From the NCBI RefSeq assembly GCF_015690345.1, contig NZ_JADPUN010000428.1, positions 1 through 56,541 on the forward strand: 56,541 nt of DNA. Direction: 5' to 3'. The translations under genes were made by a program, and so were the position numbers. Position 1 is the first letter of the stretch; each line of letters starts with the position of its first letter. The notes under the pieces were generated by a model, which saw nothing but the letters and a program-made list of their open reading frames with translations, did not search any database and was not told the origin of the DNA. Below are positions 16,584 to 26,232 of the stretch, one piece after another. This DNA is from Plantactinospora alkalitolerans (lineage in GTDB: Bacteria; Actinomycetota; Actinomycetes; Mycobacteriales; Micromonosporaceae).

Positions 16584-17753
16584 TCAGCGATAGGGCCGGA
16601 ACGTCTCGTAGGCGTCGCGAAGGTCGTTCGCCTCACCGATGCCGGTGCGCTCGACACCGGCGACAACCTCGGTCGCACGCCACCAGTTCGACGCAACGAC
16701 CCGGCCGGAGATGATCGCAGCCTCGGCGGCAGCAGCCGCCTCATCGGGTTTGCTCGCGGCGAGCAACGCCAAGCCAAGGTCCAGCCGGGCCGAGGCGCTG
16801 CGCCTCGGACGGCCGGCTCCGTCGAGATCGGCGATCACCTCACGCGCGTACTCCTCCGCAGCCGCATCGCCGACCCAGGCCAGCGTCGTTGCGGTGTACG
16901 ACAACGCCTTGCCCGGGTCATACCGGTAGTGATGCTCGGGCCGGTCCGGGGTCCGCAGCGGGGACGCCAGCCGGGCGACCCGATCCAGCGAGCGTCTCGT
17001 CTCGCGTCGATTGCCCATCCGAGCCCAGGCCCGGCCTTCCTGCGCGGTCGCCTGGATGAACGCCGAACTGTCCTGCGGTGCCACCGCCTGTGCCTGCCGG
17101 GAAAGCTCGAGCGCCTGCCGATAGTCGCCGCCCGCCAGCAGATCCCACGCGCGGGTCTCCAGGCACCACGCCTTGATCTCGCGGTGTCCGGCATGGTCGG
17201 CCAGTTGCGAAGCTGCCGCCAGGTGCCGATCCGCCGCTAACGGCTGCCGCAGGTCGATGTGCACCGTGGCCCGCAGCAGGGCCAGCCACCCACCGGCCAC
17301 CAGCAGCCGTCGGTGCTGTTCGAGCGTGCACCGGCCCTCCAGCAGCCGGCCGACCCGGGCCAGCCACCGACGGACCTGCGGCAGCAGTTCCGTCGGCGGG
17401 ATGGTCGCGTACCCGCTCGCCAGGTCGTCCACAGCGCGTTCGACACGATCGAGCATGTGGATGCCGACGTCGCTGGCGTCGACCAGGCGAACCAGCTCCA
17501 GCGCGTCGGCCTCGTCCCGGACTGACGCCGCTGCCGTGACCAGCGCGGCGAGCTGGCCGTTCGCGCCCAGAACCCCGTCGAGGTGTTGGGCGACTTCGAC
17601 GCCGGGCTGCTTCTGGCCGGTTTCCAACTCGTGCAGATGGCTCTTGCCCCGGTGGGCGAGGCGGGCGAGTCCACGCAGCGACAGTCCACGGTCCAGCCGG
17701 AGCCGGCGGAGCGCCTGGGCGAAGTACGGGTCGACATCGGGCACGGTGGGCAT
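16584..17753 (-). CDS. XRE-family regulator with TPR-like C-terminal domain
   Basis: This 389-residue protein has an N-terminal Cro/C1 helix-turn-helix (about 11-65: FAQALRRLRLDRGLSLRGLA and SHLHELETGQKQPG) followed by about 300 residues of antiparallel helices in TPR style (WLALLRATVHIDL, AWCLETRAWDLLAGGDYRQA, ARLDLGLALLAASKPDEA). Such proteins are common in Streptomyces and relatives and usually control a linked small gene set, often with peptide or metabolite sensing by the helical domain. The neighbouring 45-residue and Cys-rich genes are the obvious candidates. ATG 17753 is used; GTG 17741 is an alternative. Confidence 0.85.
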   Translation of the reverse strand: MPTVPDVDPYFAQALRRLRLDRGLSLRGLARLAHRGKSHLHELETGQKQPGVEVAQHLDGVLGANGQLAALVTAAASVRDEADALELVRLVDASDVGIHMLDRVERAVDDLASGYATIPPTELLPQVRRWLARVGRLLEGRCTLEQHRRLLVAGGWLALLRATVHIDLRQPLAADRHLAAASQLADHAGHREIKAWCLETRAWDLLAGGDYRQALELSRQAQAVAPQDSSAFIQATAQEGRAWARMGNRRETRRSLDRVARLASPLRTPDRPEHHYRYDPGKALSYTATTLAWVGDAAAEEYAREVIADLDGAGRPRRSASARLDLGLALLAASKPDEAAAAAEAAIISGRVVASNWWRATEVVAGVERTGIGEANDLRDAYETFRPYR

Positions 17754-17825
17754 CCCAGGTAGCGGTCTGGGCGGCGACCTGCCGACCGCTACTCCGGCGG
17801 GTTGCCAGTTTGGACGGTAGCGGAA

Positions 17826-17854
17826 AGCCCGGCAGGTCAGTGACCTGCCGGGCT
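17826..17854 (-). terminator. Perfect 14-bp-stem terminator after the Smr gene
   Basis: AGCCCGGCAGGTCA (17826-17839) and its exact complement (17841-17854) flank one central base. On the minus strand the stem begins inside the Smr stop codon and is followed by TTTCC. It separates the Smr gene from the XRE gene downstream on the same strand. Confidence 0.75.
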
Positions 17855-18107
17855 ATTTCCAGCGAAAATGTACGAAGAGTCGGCCGAAGTTCTTGGAGTC
17901 CTTCTCCACCCGGTGGTAGAGCTGCTTGACGTCCTTCTGGTCCAGGAAGCGCAGCACCCGCTTCTTGAGCTGACCGGAGCCCTTGCCGGGGATGATCTCG
18001 ATCATGGACGCCTTCTTCGCGATGGCCTCGTCCATGATCCCCCGCAGGGCCCGGTCGATGTCCTGTCCCCGGTTGAAGATGTCGTGCAGGTCGAGCTTGA
18101 GCTTCAT
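17853..18107 (-). CDS. Smr-domain protein
   Basis: This 84-residue protein is a stand-alone Smr (small MutS-related) domain. LDLHDIFNRG carries the LDLH motif near the N terminus and IEIIPGKGSGQLKKRVLRFL carries the (H/P)GKG(S/T)G element, with the usual His replaced by Pro. Smr domains bind nucleic acid and often nick or cleave it. A 10-codon open frame (18136-18104) has its TGA overlapping this ATG, preceded by TACGAT, and may couple translation. Terminated directly by the hairpin at 17826-17854. Confidence 0.85.
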   Translation of the reverse strand: MKLKLDLHDIFNRGQDIDRALRGIMDEAIAKKASMIEIIPGKGSGQLKKRVLRFLDQKDVKQLYHRVEKDSKNFGRLFVHFRWK

Positions 18108-18171
18108 CGGGCCGCCACCGGCTGCGCAGGATCCATGGCCAACCATCGTAGGCGGGCCCGTCCGGCGACGA

Positions 18172-18540
18172 TCACCGTCGTCCGCCGACCCGGGTCTCCA
18201 CCCGCTGCACCGCCGTCCGGTAGTCGTCGTTCGCCGCGTACATCGCGGCGGCGATCCGCAGGTGCCGGAGCGCCTCCGTCGGCCGGCCGACCCGTTCCAG
18301 GGTCCGACCCAGTACGTGGTGCGCGTAGTGGTCGCTCGGATCCCGGTCCACCAGCGCGCGCAACTGCTCCTCCGCCCGCGCGAGTTGCGCCGACTGGAAG
18401 TACGCGCGGGCCAGCAGCTGTCGTACCGAGGCGTTGTCGGGTTCGGCCTCGACGATGGGCTCCAGCAACCGGGCGGCCCCGCTCGGGTCGCCGGTCTCGA
18501 AGTACATGGTCGCCCGGCGGTACTCGGCCAGAAGATCCAC
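18172..18540 (-). CDS. TPR-repeat protein
   Basis: This 122-residue cytosolic protein is composed of about three tetratricopeptide helices pairs: YRRATMYFETGDPSGAARLL, QLLARAYFQSAQLARAEEQL, and HHVLGRTLERVGRPTEALRH. It is a protein-protein interaction scaffold; partner unknown. GTG 18540 is preferred because GGAGG stands 8 nt before it; a GTG three codons earlier overlaps that site. It lies 64 bp upstream of the Smr gene on the same strand and may be co-transcribed with it. Confidence 0.8.
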   Translation of the reverse strand: MDLLAEYRRATMYFETGDPSGAARLLEPIVEAEPDNASVRQLLARAYFQSAQLARAEEQLRALVDRDPSDHYAHHVLGRTLERVGRPTEALRHLRIAAAMYAANDDYRTAVQRVETRVGGRR

Positions 18541-18702
18541 TCGACCCACCTCCTCGTATCGCGACTACTTACCTCGACGCTGGCACAACACCGTCGGTCC
18601 CGCGACTGTTCCACCGGGTGCCTTACCCCCGGCCGAAAGGACCATTCGAGGACATTGCGGGTTGCTCGTCCGGGTTCCCGGACGTCACCTGGTTCTCGGA
18701 CG

Positions 18703-19458
18703 TCACCTGCGGTCGGGCCGGAGTGCCCAGGCCCGTACGCCGCCGAGGATGCCGGCGCTGTTCGGTACCACCACCACGTCGTCGCCCATCCGGGCGAGTT
18801 GCTCCGGCCGGACCAGTCGCGAGTTGCCACCGCCGAGGTAGAGCCGGTCCCACAGGAAGACCGGGCGCAGCCCGTCCACGACACCCCGGACCCGGCGGGA
18901 CCAGAACGCGTCACCGAGTCGGCGACGCTCGTGTTCGCCGATGTAGGTGTCGTAGCTCATCCCCCACCGCACCGGCGCCTGGGACAGCTCCAGGTGCGGG
19001 GCGAGCAGCCCGCCGTCGAAGAGCGCGCACCCCAGCCCGGTCCCCAGGGTCAGCACCAGTTCCAGGCCGGTCCCGGCGACCACCCCGGCGCCGTGCACCT
19101 CGGCGTCGTTGAGGACCAGGGTCGGCAGCGCGAACGCCTCGCCGAGCGCGCTCTGCGCGTCGAATCCCGACCACTCGGCGACCAGCGCCGGGTCCGGTTT
19201 CGTCCGTGGCCCGGACCGGGTGACGTAGTGCGGCGTGGCCACCACCACGCCGTGCCGGAGCATGCCGGGCATTCCGACGGTCACCCGGTCGGCGGCCGGC
19301 AACTGACCGCCGAGACCGAGCAGCGTCTTGATGAAGAGTGCCGGCGGCAGCGGGTACGGGGTCGGCACCCGCAGCGGCCTGGTCCGCATGGTGCCGGCGT
19401 CGTCGAGTACGGACGCCTTGATGCCCCCACCACCGCAGTCGATCGCCAACGTGGTCAT
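18703..19458 (-). CDS. ROK-family kinase, polyphosphate-glucokinase-like
   Basis: This 251-residue protein has the ATP/phosphate motif LAIDCGGGGIKASVLD at the N terminus, RVPTPYPLPPALF, a GMPGML loop, LNDAEVHGAG (catalytic-base Asp position) and VLTLGTGLGCALFDGG. The order matches actinobacterial polyphosphate/ATP glucokinases. Where these normally read ELGHLE, this protein reads LELSQAPVRWG, so a residue contacting the glucose hydroxyls appears to be lost. Activity or specificity may be changed. The start at ATG 19458 leaves 67 bp to the divergent ABC-F gene. No ribosome-binding site is evident. Confidence 0.8.
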   Translation of the reverse strand: MTTLAIDCGGGGIKASVLDDAGTMRTRPLRVPTPYPLPPALFIKTLLGLGGQLPAADRVTVGMPGMLRHGVVVATPHYVTRSGPRTKPDPALVAEWSGFDAQSALGEAFALPTLVLNDAEVHGAGVVAGTGLELVLTLGTGLGCALFDGGLLAPHLELSQAPVRWGMSYDTYIGEHERRRLGDAFWSRRVRGVVDGLRPVFLWDRLYLGGGNSRLVRPEQLARMGDDVVVVPNSAGILGGVRAWALRPDRR

Positions 19459-19525
19459 CACAGCCCACATTTTGCCTTCCCACCGGCGGGTCGCGCCCGC
19501 CCAGCCGGATAGCATTCGAACCCTC

Positions 19526-21163
<1,638 letters not shown>

Positions 21164-21227
21164 CCGGGACCGGCCCGGCCGATCGACGCCCGTTTCTCCG
21201 ACACTCCGGCTGGGCAAGAACTACAGC

Positions 21228-21539
21228 ATGCTCAAGTGGGAGTACGCCCTGTTGGTGCGACGGCGCCAACCCCGGCTCGACGAGGCCGGCTGGGAACTCG
21301 CTTACACCTGGTACGGCCCGGACGGTGCCGTGCTCGACGTCTCCCAGTACGGGGACACCGCACTCGCCCACCTGAACCGGGCCGGCGTCCTCGGCTGGGA
21401 ACTGGTCTCGGTCACCGAGGACGGCAACATGCAGGGCAGCGCCGAGCTGCACCGCTACCACATGAAACGGATCCTCCCGTCGAGCACGCCCCGGCCCCGG
21501 ATCCGCAACCGGGTCGGCCGACGAGCCACGTCCGGCTGA
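21228..21539 (+). CDS. Small conserved-looking hypothetical protein
   Basis: This 103-residue protein, MLKWEYALLVRR at the start, has alternating strands (WELAYTWYGPDGAVLDVSQYG, LGWELVSVTEDG, ELHRYHMKRIL) and a basic tail. It resembles the short DUF4177-type proteins with the WEYxxL...GWELVS pattern. Function unknown. It is 64 bp downstream of the ABC-F gene and 55 bp upstream of the BON-methyltransferase gene, all on one strand, so the three may form one unit. No clear ribosome-binding site precedes ATG 21228. Confidence 0.65.
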   Translation: MLKWEYALLVRRRQPRLDEAGWELAYTWYGPDGAVLDVSQYGDTALAHLNRAGVLGWELVSVTEDGNMQGSAELHRYHMKRILPSSTPRPRIRNRVGRRATSG

Positions 21540-21594
21540 CCCGTCCGGGGACTACCCCGGGCGAATCCGGGTAGGCCCGGCCGGGAGGTGGGTC

Positions 21595-22317
21595 ATGGTC
21601 GCGCAACTGCACAGGGCGCCTTCCGGAGATCGGTTGCGGGCGGTCGACGAGTTCCTCGCTATGGCATACGCCGACCTGGTCGAACACGACGACCGGGTAC
21701 GTGGAACCGCGGTGGACGTCCGGTTCGATCGAGGGGTCGCCCATCTGACCGGAGAGGTGGGCGACCGGGACGAGTTGGCCATGGTCCGGCGGCTCGTCGG
21801 GCGGCTGGACGGCGTACTGGCCGTGTGGTCCCGGGTACGGGTCGGCGGCCGGGAGCCGGTGGTCCTGGACCTGGGCTGCGGTGCGGCCAAGCAGTATCCC
21901 GGCAATCTGGGCCTGGACCTGCGGATAGCGCCCGGAGTCGACGCTCAGGCGGATCTTTCCGGACTGCTGCCACTGGCCGACGACTCGATCGACGTGATCT
22001 TCACGGTGCACATCCTCGAGCACCTTCTCGACTTCCTGACCCTCGTCGACGAGTGCCACCGGGTGCTTCGGCCGGGCGGGGTACTGCACGTGATGAGCCC
22101 CTGGTGGGGGCACGTGAACGCGGTAGCCGACCCGACCCACGTACGGCTGTTGGACGTACAGACGTTCAAACACATCTGCCAGCGCCATCCCGGCGCCCCC
22201 CGGTGGTACCCGCTGCACGCCGGATGCGACGGCGCCTCGGTCTTCGCCGACCTCACTCCGCTGGGCGCGGACGAGCCGGGCCCGGACCCGGCCCACCTGG
22301 CCCGGTTCTTCGACTGA
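21595..22317 (+). CDS. BON domain fused to a class I methyltransferase
   Basis: In this 240-residue protein the N-terminal part (about 15-85: DVRFDRGVAHLTGEVGDRDE, VRRLVGRLDGVLAVWSRVRV) is a BON domain, a phospholipid- or ligand-binding fold normally found in periplasmic or potassium-sensing proteins. From about residue 88 it is a SAM-dependent methyltransferase: VVLDLGCGAAKQYPGN, DLSGLLPLADDSIDVIF, HILEHLLDF, VLRPGGVLHVMSP. The protein has no signal peptide, so the BON domain is cytosolic. GGGAGG lies before ATG 21595. The substrate is unknown, and the fusion is unusual to me. Confidence 0.8.
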   Translation: MVAQLHRAPSGDRLRAVDEFLAMAYADLVEHDDRVRGTAVDVRFDRGVAHLTGEVGDRDELAMVRRLVGRLDGVLAVWSRVRVGGREPVVLDLGCGAAKQYPGNLGLDLRIAPGVDAQADLSGLLPLADDSIDVIFTVHILEHLLDFLTLVDECHRVLRPGGVLHVMSPWWGHVNAVADPTHVRLLDVQTFKHICQRHPGAPRWYPLHAGCDGASVFADLTPLGADEPGPDPAHLARFFD

Positions 22318-22445
22318 GGCTCATCGGGCGAGGCTGATCGGGGCCAGGCTGATTTCGGCTGAGTCTGATCGGGCGGGATCAGGCATGCGGGCGACCTCTG
22401 CGGGAATGGACCTGTGTCGGATCAGGGAAGCGCTCGGGGAGGCCG

Positions 22446-23384
22446 ATGATGCGTGCGGTGATGTCTGAGTCGTTTGGGGCGATGCCGAAGGTCCGGGAGA
22501 TGCCGGAGCCCTCGCCGGGAGGCGGCGAGGTGAAGATCGAGGTGCAGGCCTCGTCCATGAACGGCTTCGACGCGAAACTCGCCGCCGGTTTCCTGGAGGG
22601 TGCCGTGGAGCACCAGTTCCCGGTGATCCTCGGCCGGGATTTCGCCGGAATCGTCACCGAGGTCGGTCCGGGGGTCTCCGGATTCATGCCCGGCGAGAAG
22701 GTTTTCGGCGTGGTGTCCAAACCGGGTCTCGGCGACGGCTCGTTCGGCGAGTACGTGGTCGTACCGGAGGAGATCGGGCTCGCGCCGCTGCCCGCCGGGC
22801 TGGACTACCGGGCCGCCGGGGTGCTGGGGCTCGCCGGAGTGGCGGCGCTGGCCAGCGTGGACGCGGTGGCGCCGATGCACGGCGAGACGGTACTGATCTC
22901 CGGCGCGGCCGGTGGGGTCGGCCACTACGCCGTCCAGCTCGCCGCCGCGCGGGGCGCGACGGTGATCGCCACGGCCGAGGCGGGGCCACAGGCCGACCTG
23001 ATGCACGAGCTGGGTGCCGCACACACCGTGGACCATCGGGCCGATCTCGCCGCCCAGGTACGTGAGTTGGCTCCGAACGGGGTGGACAGCGTCCTGCACC
23101 TGGCCGGCGACGCGGCGATGCTCGCCGACCTGATCGTCGCGGGCGGCCGGATGTCGTCGACCCTCGGCGCGGATCCCGGTCAGCTCGGCAACCGGGACCT
23201 GAGCACCACCGCGATCGAGGCGATGCCGGACCGGATAGTGCTCGACCACCTCGCCACCGAGGCGGCCTCCGATCGGCTGCGTCCCTCGATCGCCCGTACC
23301 TACCTGCTGGACGAGGTCCCGCAGGCGTTCGCCGACTTCAACCGGAGCGGCTCCGTCGGCAAGCTCGCCGTGGAGATCAGCTGA
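22446..23384 (+). CDS. Zinc-independent quinone oxidoreductase-type dehydrogenase
   Basis: This 312-residue NADP(H)-dependent enzyme of the medium-chain dehydrogenase superfamily has an N-terminal GroES-like domain (FPVILGRDFAGIVTEVGPGV, GSFGEYVVVPEEIG) and a Rossmann domain with VLISGAAGGVGHYAVQLA (AxxGxxG) and a C-terminal FADFNRSGSVGKLAVEI. The zinc ligands of alcohol dehydrogenases are absent, placing it with quinone oxidoreductases/alkenal reductases. It is convergent with the Crp-type regulator, with the last 8 bp of the two genes overlapping. ATG 22446 or 22449 are both possible. Confidence 0.88.
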   Translation: MMRAVMSESFGAMPKVREMPEPSPGGGEVKIEVQASSMNGFDAKLAAGFLEGAVEHQFPVILGRDFAGIVTEVGPGVSGFMPGEKVFGVVSKPGLGDGSFGEYVVVPEEIGLAPLPAGLDYRAAGVLGLAGVAALASVDAVAPMHGETVLISGAAGGVGHYAVQLAAARGATVIATAEAGPQADLMHELGAAHTVDHRADLAAQVRELAPNGVDSVLHLAGDAAMLADLIVAGGRMSSTLGADPGQLGNRDLSTTAIEAMPDRIVLDHLATEAASDRLRPSIARTYLLDEVPQAFADFNRSGSVGKLAVEIS

Positions 23385-24060
23385 GGCCGTCGGCGGCGCG
23401 TGCGGCGAGCAGTTCGGGCGCCAGCACCACCACGATGCCCGGCTCGACCTGGACCAGCCCTTCGTCGGTCAGGGCGCGCAACGCCCGGTTGACGGACACC
23501 CGGGTCATCCCGATCGACTCCGCCAACCCCTGCTGGGCGCCCGGCAGCGGCACCCGCCGGCCGGTACGGGCCGCGGCCGTCACCAACCAGGCCGCCACCC
23601 GGGTACCGGCGTCGGAGAAGGAGGTACGGACCAGGTCCCGCTGCCGCTCGCGGAGCCGTCCGGCCAGGTGCCCCAGGACGTGTCGACGGACCGCCGGCAC
23701 GTCGTCGATCAGGCGCAGCAGCTCTCCGGCGGGAACCAGCCGGTACCGCACCCGGGTCGCGGCGACCCAGGTGGCGGTGTAACCGCCGCTGTCCAGCACC
23801 GCGCTCTTGTCGACCGCGCACGGGGCACGGAACTCGCCGAGCCGGAGCCGCCGCCCGTCGGCCGTCTCGTGCACCCCGGTCAGGGTCCCCGCCTCCACCA
23901 CGATCACGTGCGCCGCCGGCTGGCCCCGTACCGCCAGTACCGCACCGGCGGGGGCGGTACGCACCACCGAACGGTCGAGCAGCCGCCGCAGCCGGGCCGG
24001 GCCGAGTTCGGCGAAGACCGGCACCGCCGCCAGTCGCGCCAGATCCGTCGCCGCCGTCAT
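23377..24060 (-). CDS. Crp/Fnr family transcriptional regulator
   Basis: This 227-residue protein has a cyclic-nucleotide-binding-like beta roll (about 10-125: VFAELGPARLRRLLDRS, AGAVLAVRGQPAAHVIVVEAG), a dimer helix and a winged helix-turn-helix (about 172-205: QQGLAESIGMTRVSVNRALRAL). The cAMP-contacting RSA-type motif is not obvious, so the ligand is uncertain. A near-perfect 16-bp palindrome TGTGTCAGCTGATACA starts 9 bp upstream of its ATG (24069-24084), between it and the divergent YciI gene, so autoregulation plus control of YciI is likely. Its 3' end overlaps the oxidoreductase gene by 8 bp. Confidence 0.88.
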   Translation of the reverse strand: MTAATDLARLAAVPVFAELGPARLRRLLDRSVVRTAPAGAVLAVRGQPAAHVIVVEAGTLTGVHETADGRRLRLGEFRAPCAVDKSAVLDSGGYTATWVAATRVRYRLVPAGELLRLIDDVPAVRRHVLGHLAGRLRERQRDLVRTSFSDAGTRVAAWLVTAAARTGRRVPLPGAQQGLAESIGMTRVSVNRALRALTDEGLVQVEPGIVVVLAPELLAARAADGLS

Positions 24061-24068
24061 CGGCCGAT

Positions 24069-24084
24069 TGTGTCAGCTGATACA
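24069..24084. promoter_or_regulatory. Crp/Fnr-type palindrome in divergent promoter
   Basis: TGTGTCAGCTGATACA is symmetric except for one base pair (TGTrTCAGCTGAyACA) and has the TGT...ACA ends of Crp-family sites. It lies between the Crp-like regulator (start 24060) and the leaderless YciI gene, whose -10 box TACGGT is at 24107-24112. The palindrome therefore abuts the -35 position of that promoter. Confidence 0.8.
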
Positions 24085-24118
24085 GCGGCGGGCCGGCCGG
24101 TGGTCGTACGGTCGGGAA

Positions 24119-24397
24119 ATGATCGTTGTGGAACTGAGCTTCACCGACGACCCGGCCCGGCTGGCGGCGCGGCCGGCGCACCGCGAGCTGTTGACCCGGC
24201 TGCACGCCGAGGGTCGAATCGTGGCGGCCGGGCCCTGGCGGGACGACTCGGGCGCGCTGCTGTTGTTCGACGCGGACGAGCCGGCGGTACGCGAGATCCT
24301 TGCCACCGACCCCTACTACCGCACCCCGGGAGTGACCGTGGCCGGGGTGCGGCAGTGGCAACCGATCGTCGGCGGCGGCGGTCAGCCGGCCGGCTGA
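24119..24397 (+). CDS. YciI-like protein
   Basis: This 92-residue dimeric alpha/beta barrel protein has the YciI pattern: an N-terminal VELSFTDDP strand, AHRELLTRLHAEGRIVAAGPW with the conserved His and GP, LLLFDADEPAVREILATDPY and a terminal VRQWQPI strand. YciI proteins are predicted hydrolases or small-molecule binders. The start is leaderless: TACGGT, 6 nt, ATG 24119. It is divergent from the Crp-like regulator and probably under its control. Confidence 0.85.
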   Translation: MIVVELSFTDDPARLAARPAHRELLTRLHAEGRIVAAGPWRDDSGALLLFDADEPAVREILATDPYYRTPGVTVAGVRQWQPIVGGGGQPAG

Positions 24398-24417
24398 CAG
24401 TCGGCAGGCCGGCCGAC
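24381..24417. terminator. Overlapping palindromes after the YciI gene
   Basis: GTCAGCCGGCCGGCTGAC (24381-24398) is a perfect 18-bp palindrome overlapping the YciI stop codon. It is followed by GTCGGC/GCCGAC arms (24400-24405, 24412-24417). Together they probably terminate the convergent YciI and hydrolase transcripts. Confidence 0.6.
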
Positions 24418-24443
24418 AACCCTGGATCAGGGCGACGAGATCG

Positions 24444-25286
24444 TCAGCGGCTGGGCTGTGGCGCCCGGGCCTTGGCCGCCTCGACGGCCCAGTTGAGCGC
24501 GTAGTCGGCCACCTCTTCCCAACCGGCCTGCCCCACGATGAAGTGCGGACGACCGGGGAACTCCTTGTAGCCGGTGACCGCGGTCGACTTCCGGTAGCGG
24601 CTGGCGGTCGCCCGGCTGACCGAGGGCGGTACGACCCGGTCGGCACCGCCGGCGATCAGCAGCAGCGGCGGCCGTTGCTCGTTGCCGTAGTCCACCCGCA
24701 ACGCCGCCCGCGGATTCAGGTTCGCCAGCGCCGCCTCGAACAGCACGCCGCCCGCGGCCGGTACGTGGTACCGCCGGTAGACCCGCTCGGACTCTTCCCG
24801 GGACATGGTGTTGGTGAAGGCGTAGTGGAACTCGTCCATGCTCAGGGGCACGGCCCGGTGCCGGTTCGCCGGGTTCCGCAGCACCGGCAGGCTGGCCTTC
24901 AGGCTCGACAGCGGTACCCGTAGGACGCCCTTGACCGCGGCCGAGTCGATTCCGACCCCGGCCGCGCCCAATCCCCGGTCCAGCAGCATCTGGGCGAACG
25001 CGCCGCCGAACGAGTGGCCCATGATGATCGGCGGGCGGTCGAGGTCCCTGATGATCCGCTCGTAGTGGTCCACGATCTGGGCCGCGGTCAACTCGGCGAT
25101 CGGACCGGAGTCCCGCCGCAACTCTTCGACCTCGTCGTCCATTCCGGGCCAGCCCGGGGTCAGGACCCGGAAACCGGCCTTCCGGTACCGGTCGGCCCAG
25201 TGCTCCCAGCTGCGCGGGCTCAACCACAACCCGTGGATCAGCACGATGGTGTCGGGTGGGGTCGGTTCGGGAGGGATGAGGGTCAT
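24444..25286 (-). CDS. Alpha/beta hydrolase
   Basis: This 280-residue soluble hydrolase has the oxyanion strand IVLIHGLWLSPRSWEHW, the nucleophile elbow GHSFGGAFAQ (Ser about 103), an acidic LLIAGGADRVVPPSVSRA segment and the catalytic His region EFPGRPHFIVGQAGWEEV. The HGLWLSPRSWE and PGWPGMDDE motifs are typical of a widespread actinobacterial esterase group. ATG 25286 has AGGAGG 5 nt upstream, so the extension to 25400 is rejected. It is convergent with YciI and lies downstream of the drug exporter on the same strand but 118 bp away. Confidence 0.87.
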   Translation of the reverse strand: MTLIPPEPTPPDTIVLIHGLWLSPRSWEHWADRYRKAGFRVLTPGWPGMDDEVEELRRDSGPIAELTAAQIVDHYERIIRDLDRPPIIMGHSFGGAFAQMLLDRGLGAAGVGIDSAAVKGVLRVPLSSLKASLPVLRNPANRHRAVPLSMDEFHYAFTNTMSREESERVYRRYHVPAAGGVLFEAALANLNPRAALRVDYGNEQRPPLLLIAGGADRVVPPSVSRATASRYRKSTAVTGYKEFPGRPHFIVGQAGWEEVADYALNWAVEAAKARAPQPSR

Positions 25287-25404
25287 CGTGTCCTCCTGCG
25301 GGGTCTCGATGTCCTGTTCCGGAGCGGTATCGAGCCGACTGCCCTCCTGGCGGCCCGGCGCGAGCACCGTGCGTCGGTTACCCCGGGCCGCCAGCACCAA
25401 TCCG

Positions 25405-26232
25405 TTACCGGTCGAGTCGGCGGTACCGCCGGACGGAGAGCGGGAGGAAGATTCCGATCAGCAGGACCGGCCAGCCCAGCGCCATCGCCAGGGCGTGCTG
25501 CCGCAGCCACGAGTCGCCTTCCCAGCCGGGGTTGCCGAACAGTTCCCGGGTCGCGGACACCGTCGCGGACAGCGGGTTGCCCTCGGCGACCATCCCGAGC
25601 CACCCCGGCATGGTCTCCGGCGAGACCAGGGCGTTGGAGAGGAAGAGCACCGGCCAGACCAGGATCTGCATCGCGACCACCGCCTCCGGGTTGCGCAGCA
25701 GCAGCCCCAGGTAGATGCCGAGCCAGAGCAGCGCGAACCTGAGCAGCAGAAGCAACCCGAATCCGGCCAGTGCCGCGCCGACGGTGCCGTGCCAGCGCCA
25801 GCCGACCAGGAGTCCACAGGCGACCATGACGACCAGCCCGAGTACGGCGTTGAGCATGTCGGCGGTGCTCCGGCCCACCACCACCGCCGAGCCGGCCATC
25901 GGCATCGACCGGAACCGGTCGGTGACGCCCCGCGAGACGTCGGTGGCGATCGCCGTGTAGGTGCCCTCGATGCCGAAGAGCACGGTCATGGCGAACATGC
26001 CGGGCATCAGGAACTCCCGGTAGTTTCCGCCGCCCGGCACCGACATCCCGCCGCCGAACAGGTAGCCGAACATCAGCACCACCATGATCGGAAACAGCAG
26101 TCCGACCACCACCTGCACCGGTTGGCGGGCCCAGTGGATCAGGTCTCGCCGGGTGATGGTCCAGCCGTCCACGACCGCCCATCGCAGCCGGTGCAACGCC
26201 GTACGGGGCGGACTCGGGATCGCGACTGTCAC
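25405..26232 (-). CDS. ABC-2 type multidrug exporter permease
   Basis: This 275-residue inner-membrane protein has six helices: FPIMVVLMFGYLFG, AMTVLFGIEGTYTA, AVLGLVVMVACGLLVG, FGLLLLLRFALLWLGIYLGLL, MQILVWPVLFLSNALVSPETMPGW and the C-terminal AMALGWPVLLIGIFLPL. The arrangement and the VSPETMPGWL signature match DrrB-type permeases of the daunorubicin-resistance family. GTG 26232 overlaps the ATPase stop (GTGA), so the two are translationally coupled and form one exporter. Regulated with the ATPase by the divergent TetR. Confidence 0.9.
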   Translation of the reverse strand: MTVAIPSPPRTALHRLRWAVVDGWTITRRDLIHWARQPVQVVVGLLFPIMVVLMFGYLFGGGMSVPGGGNYREFLMPGMFAMTVLFGIEGTYTAIATDVSRGVTDRFRSMPMAGSAVVVGRSTADMLNAVLGLVVMVACGLLVGWRWHGTVGAALAGFGLLLLLRFALLWLGIYLGLLLRNPEAVVAMQILVWPVLFLSNALVSPETMPGWLGMVAEGNPLSATVSATRELFGNPGWEGDSWLRQHALAMALGWPVLLIGIFLPLSVRRYRRLDR

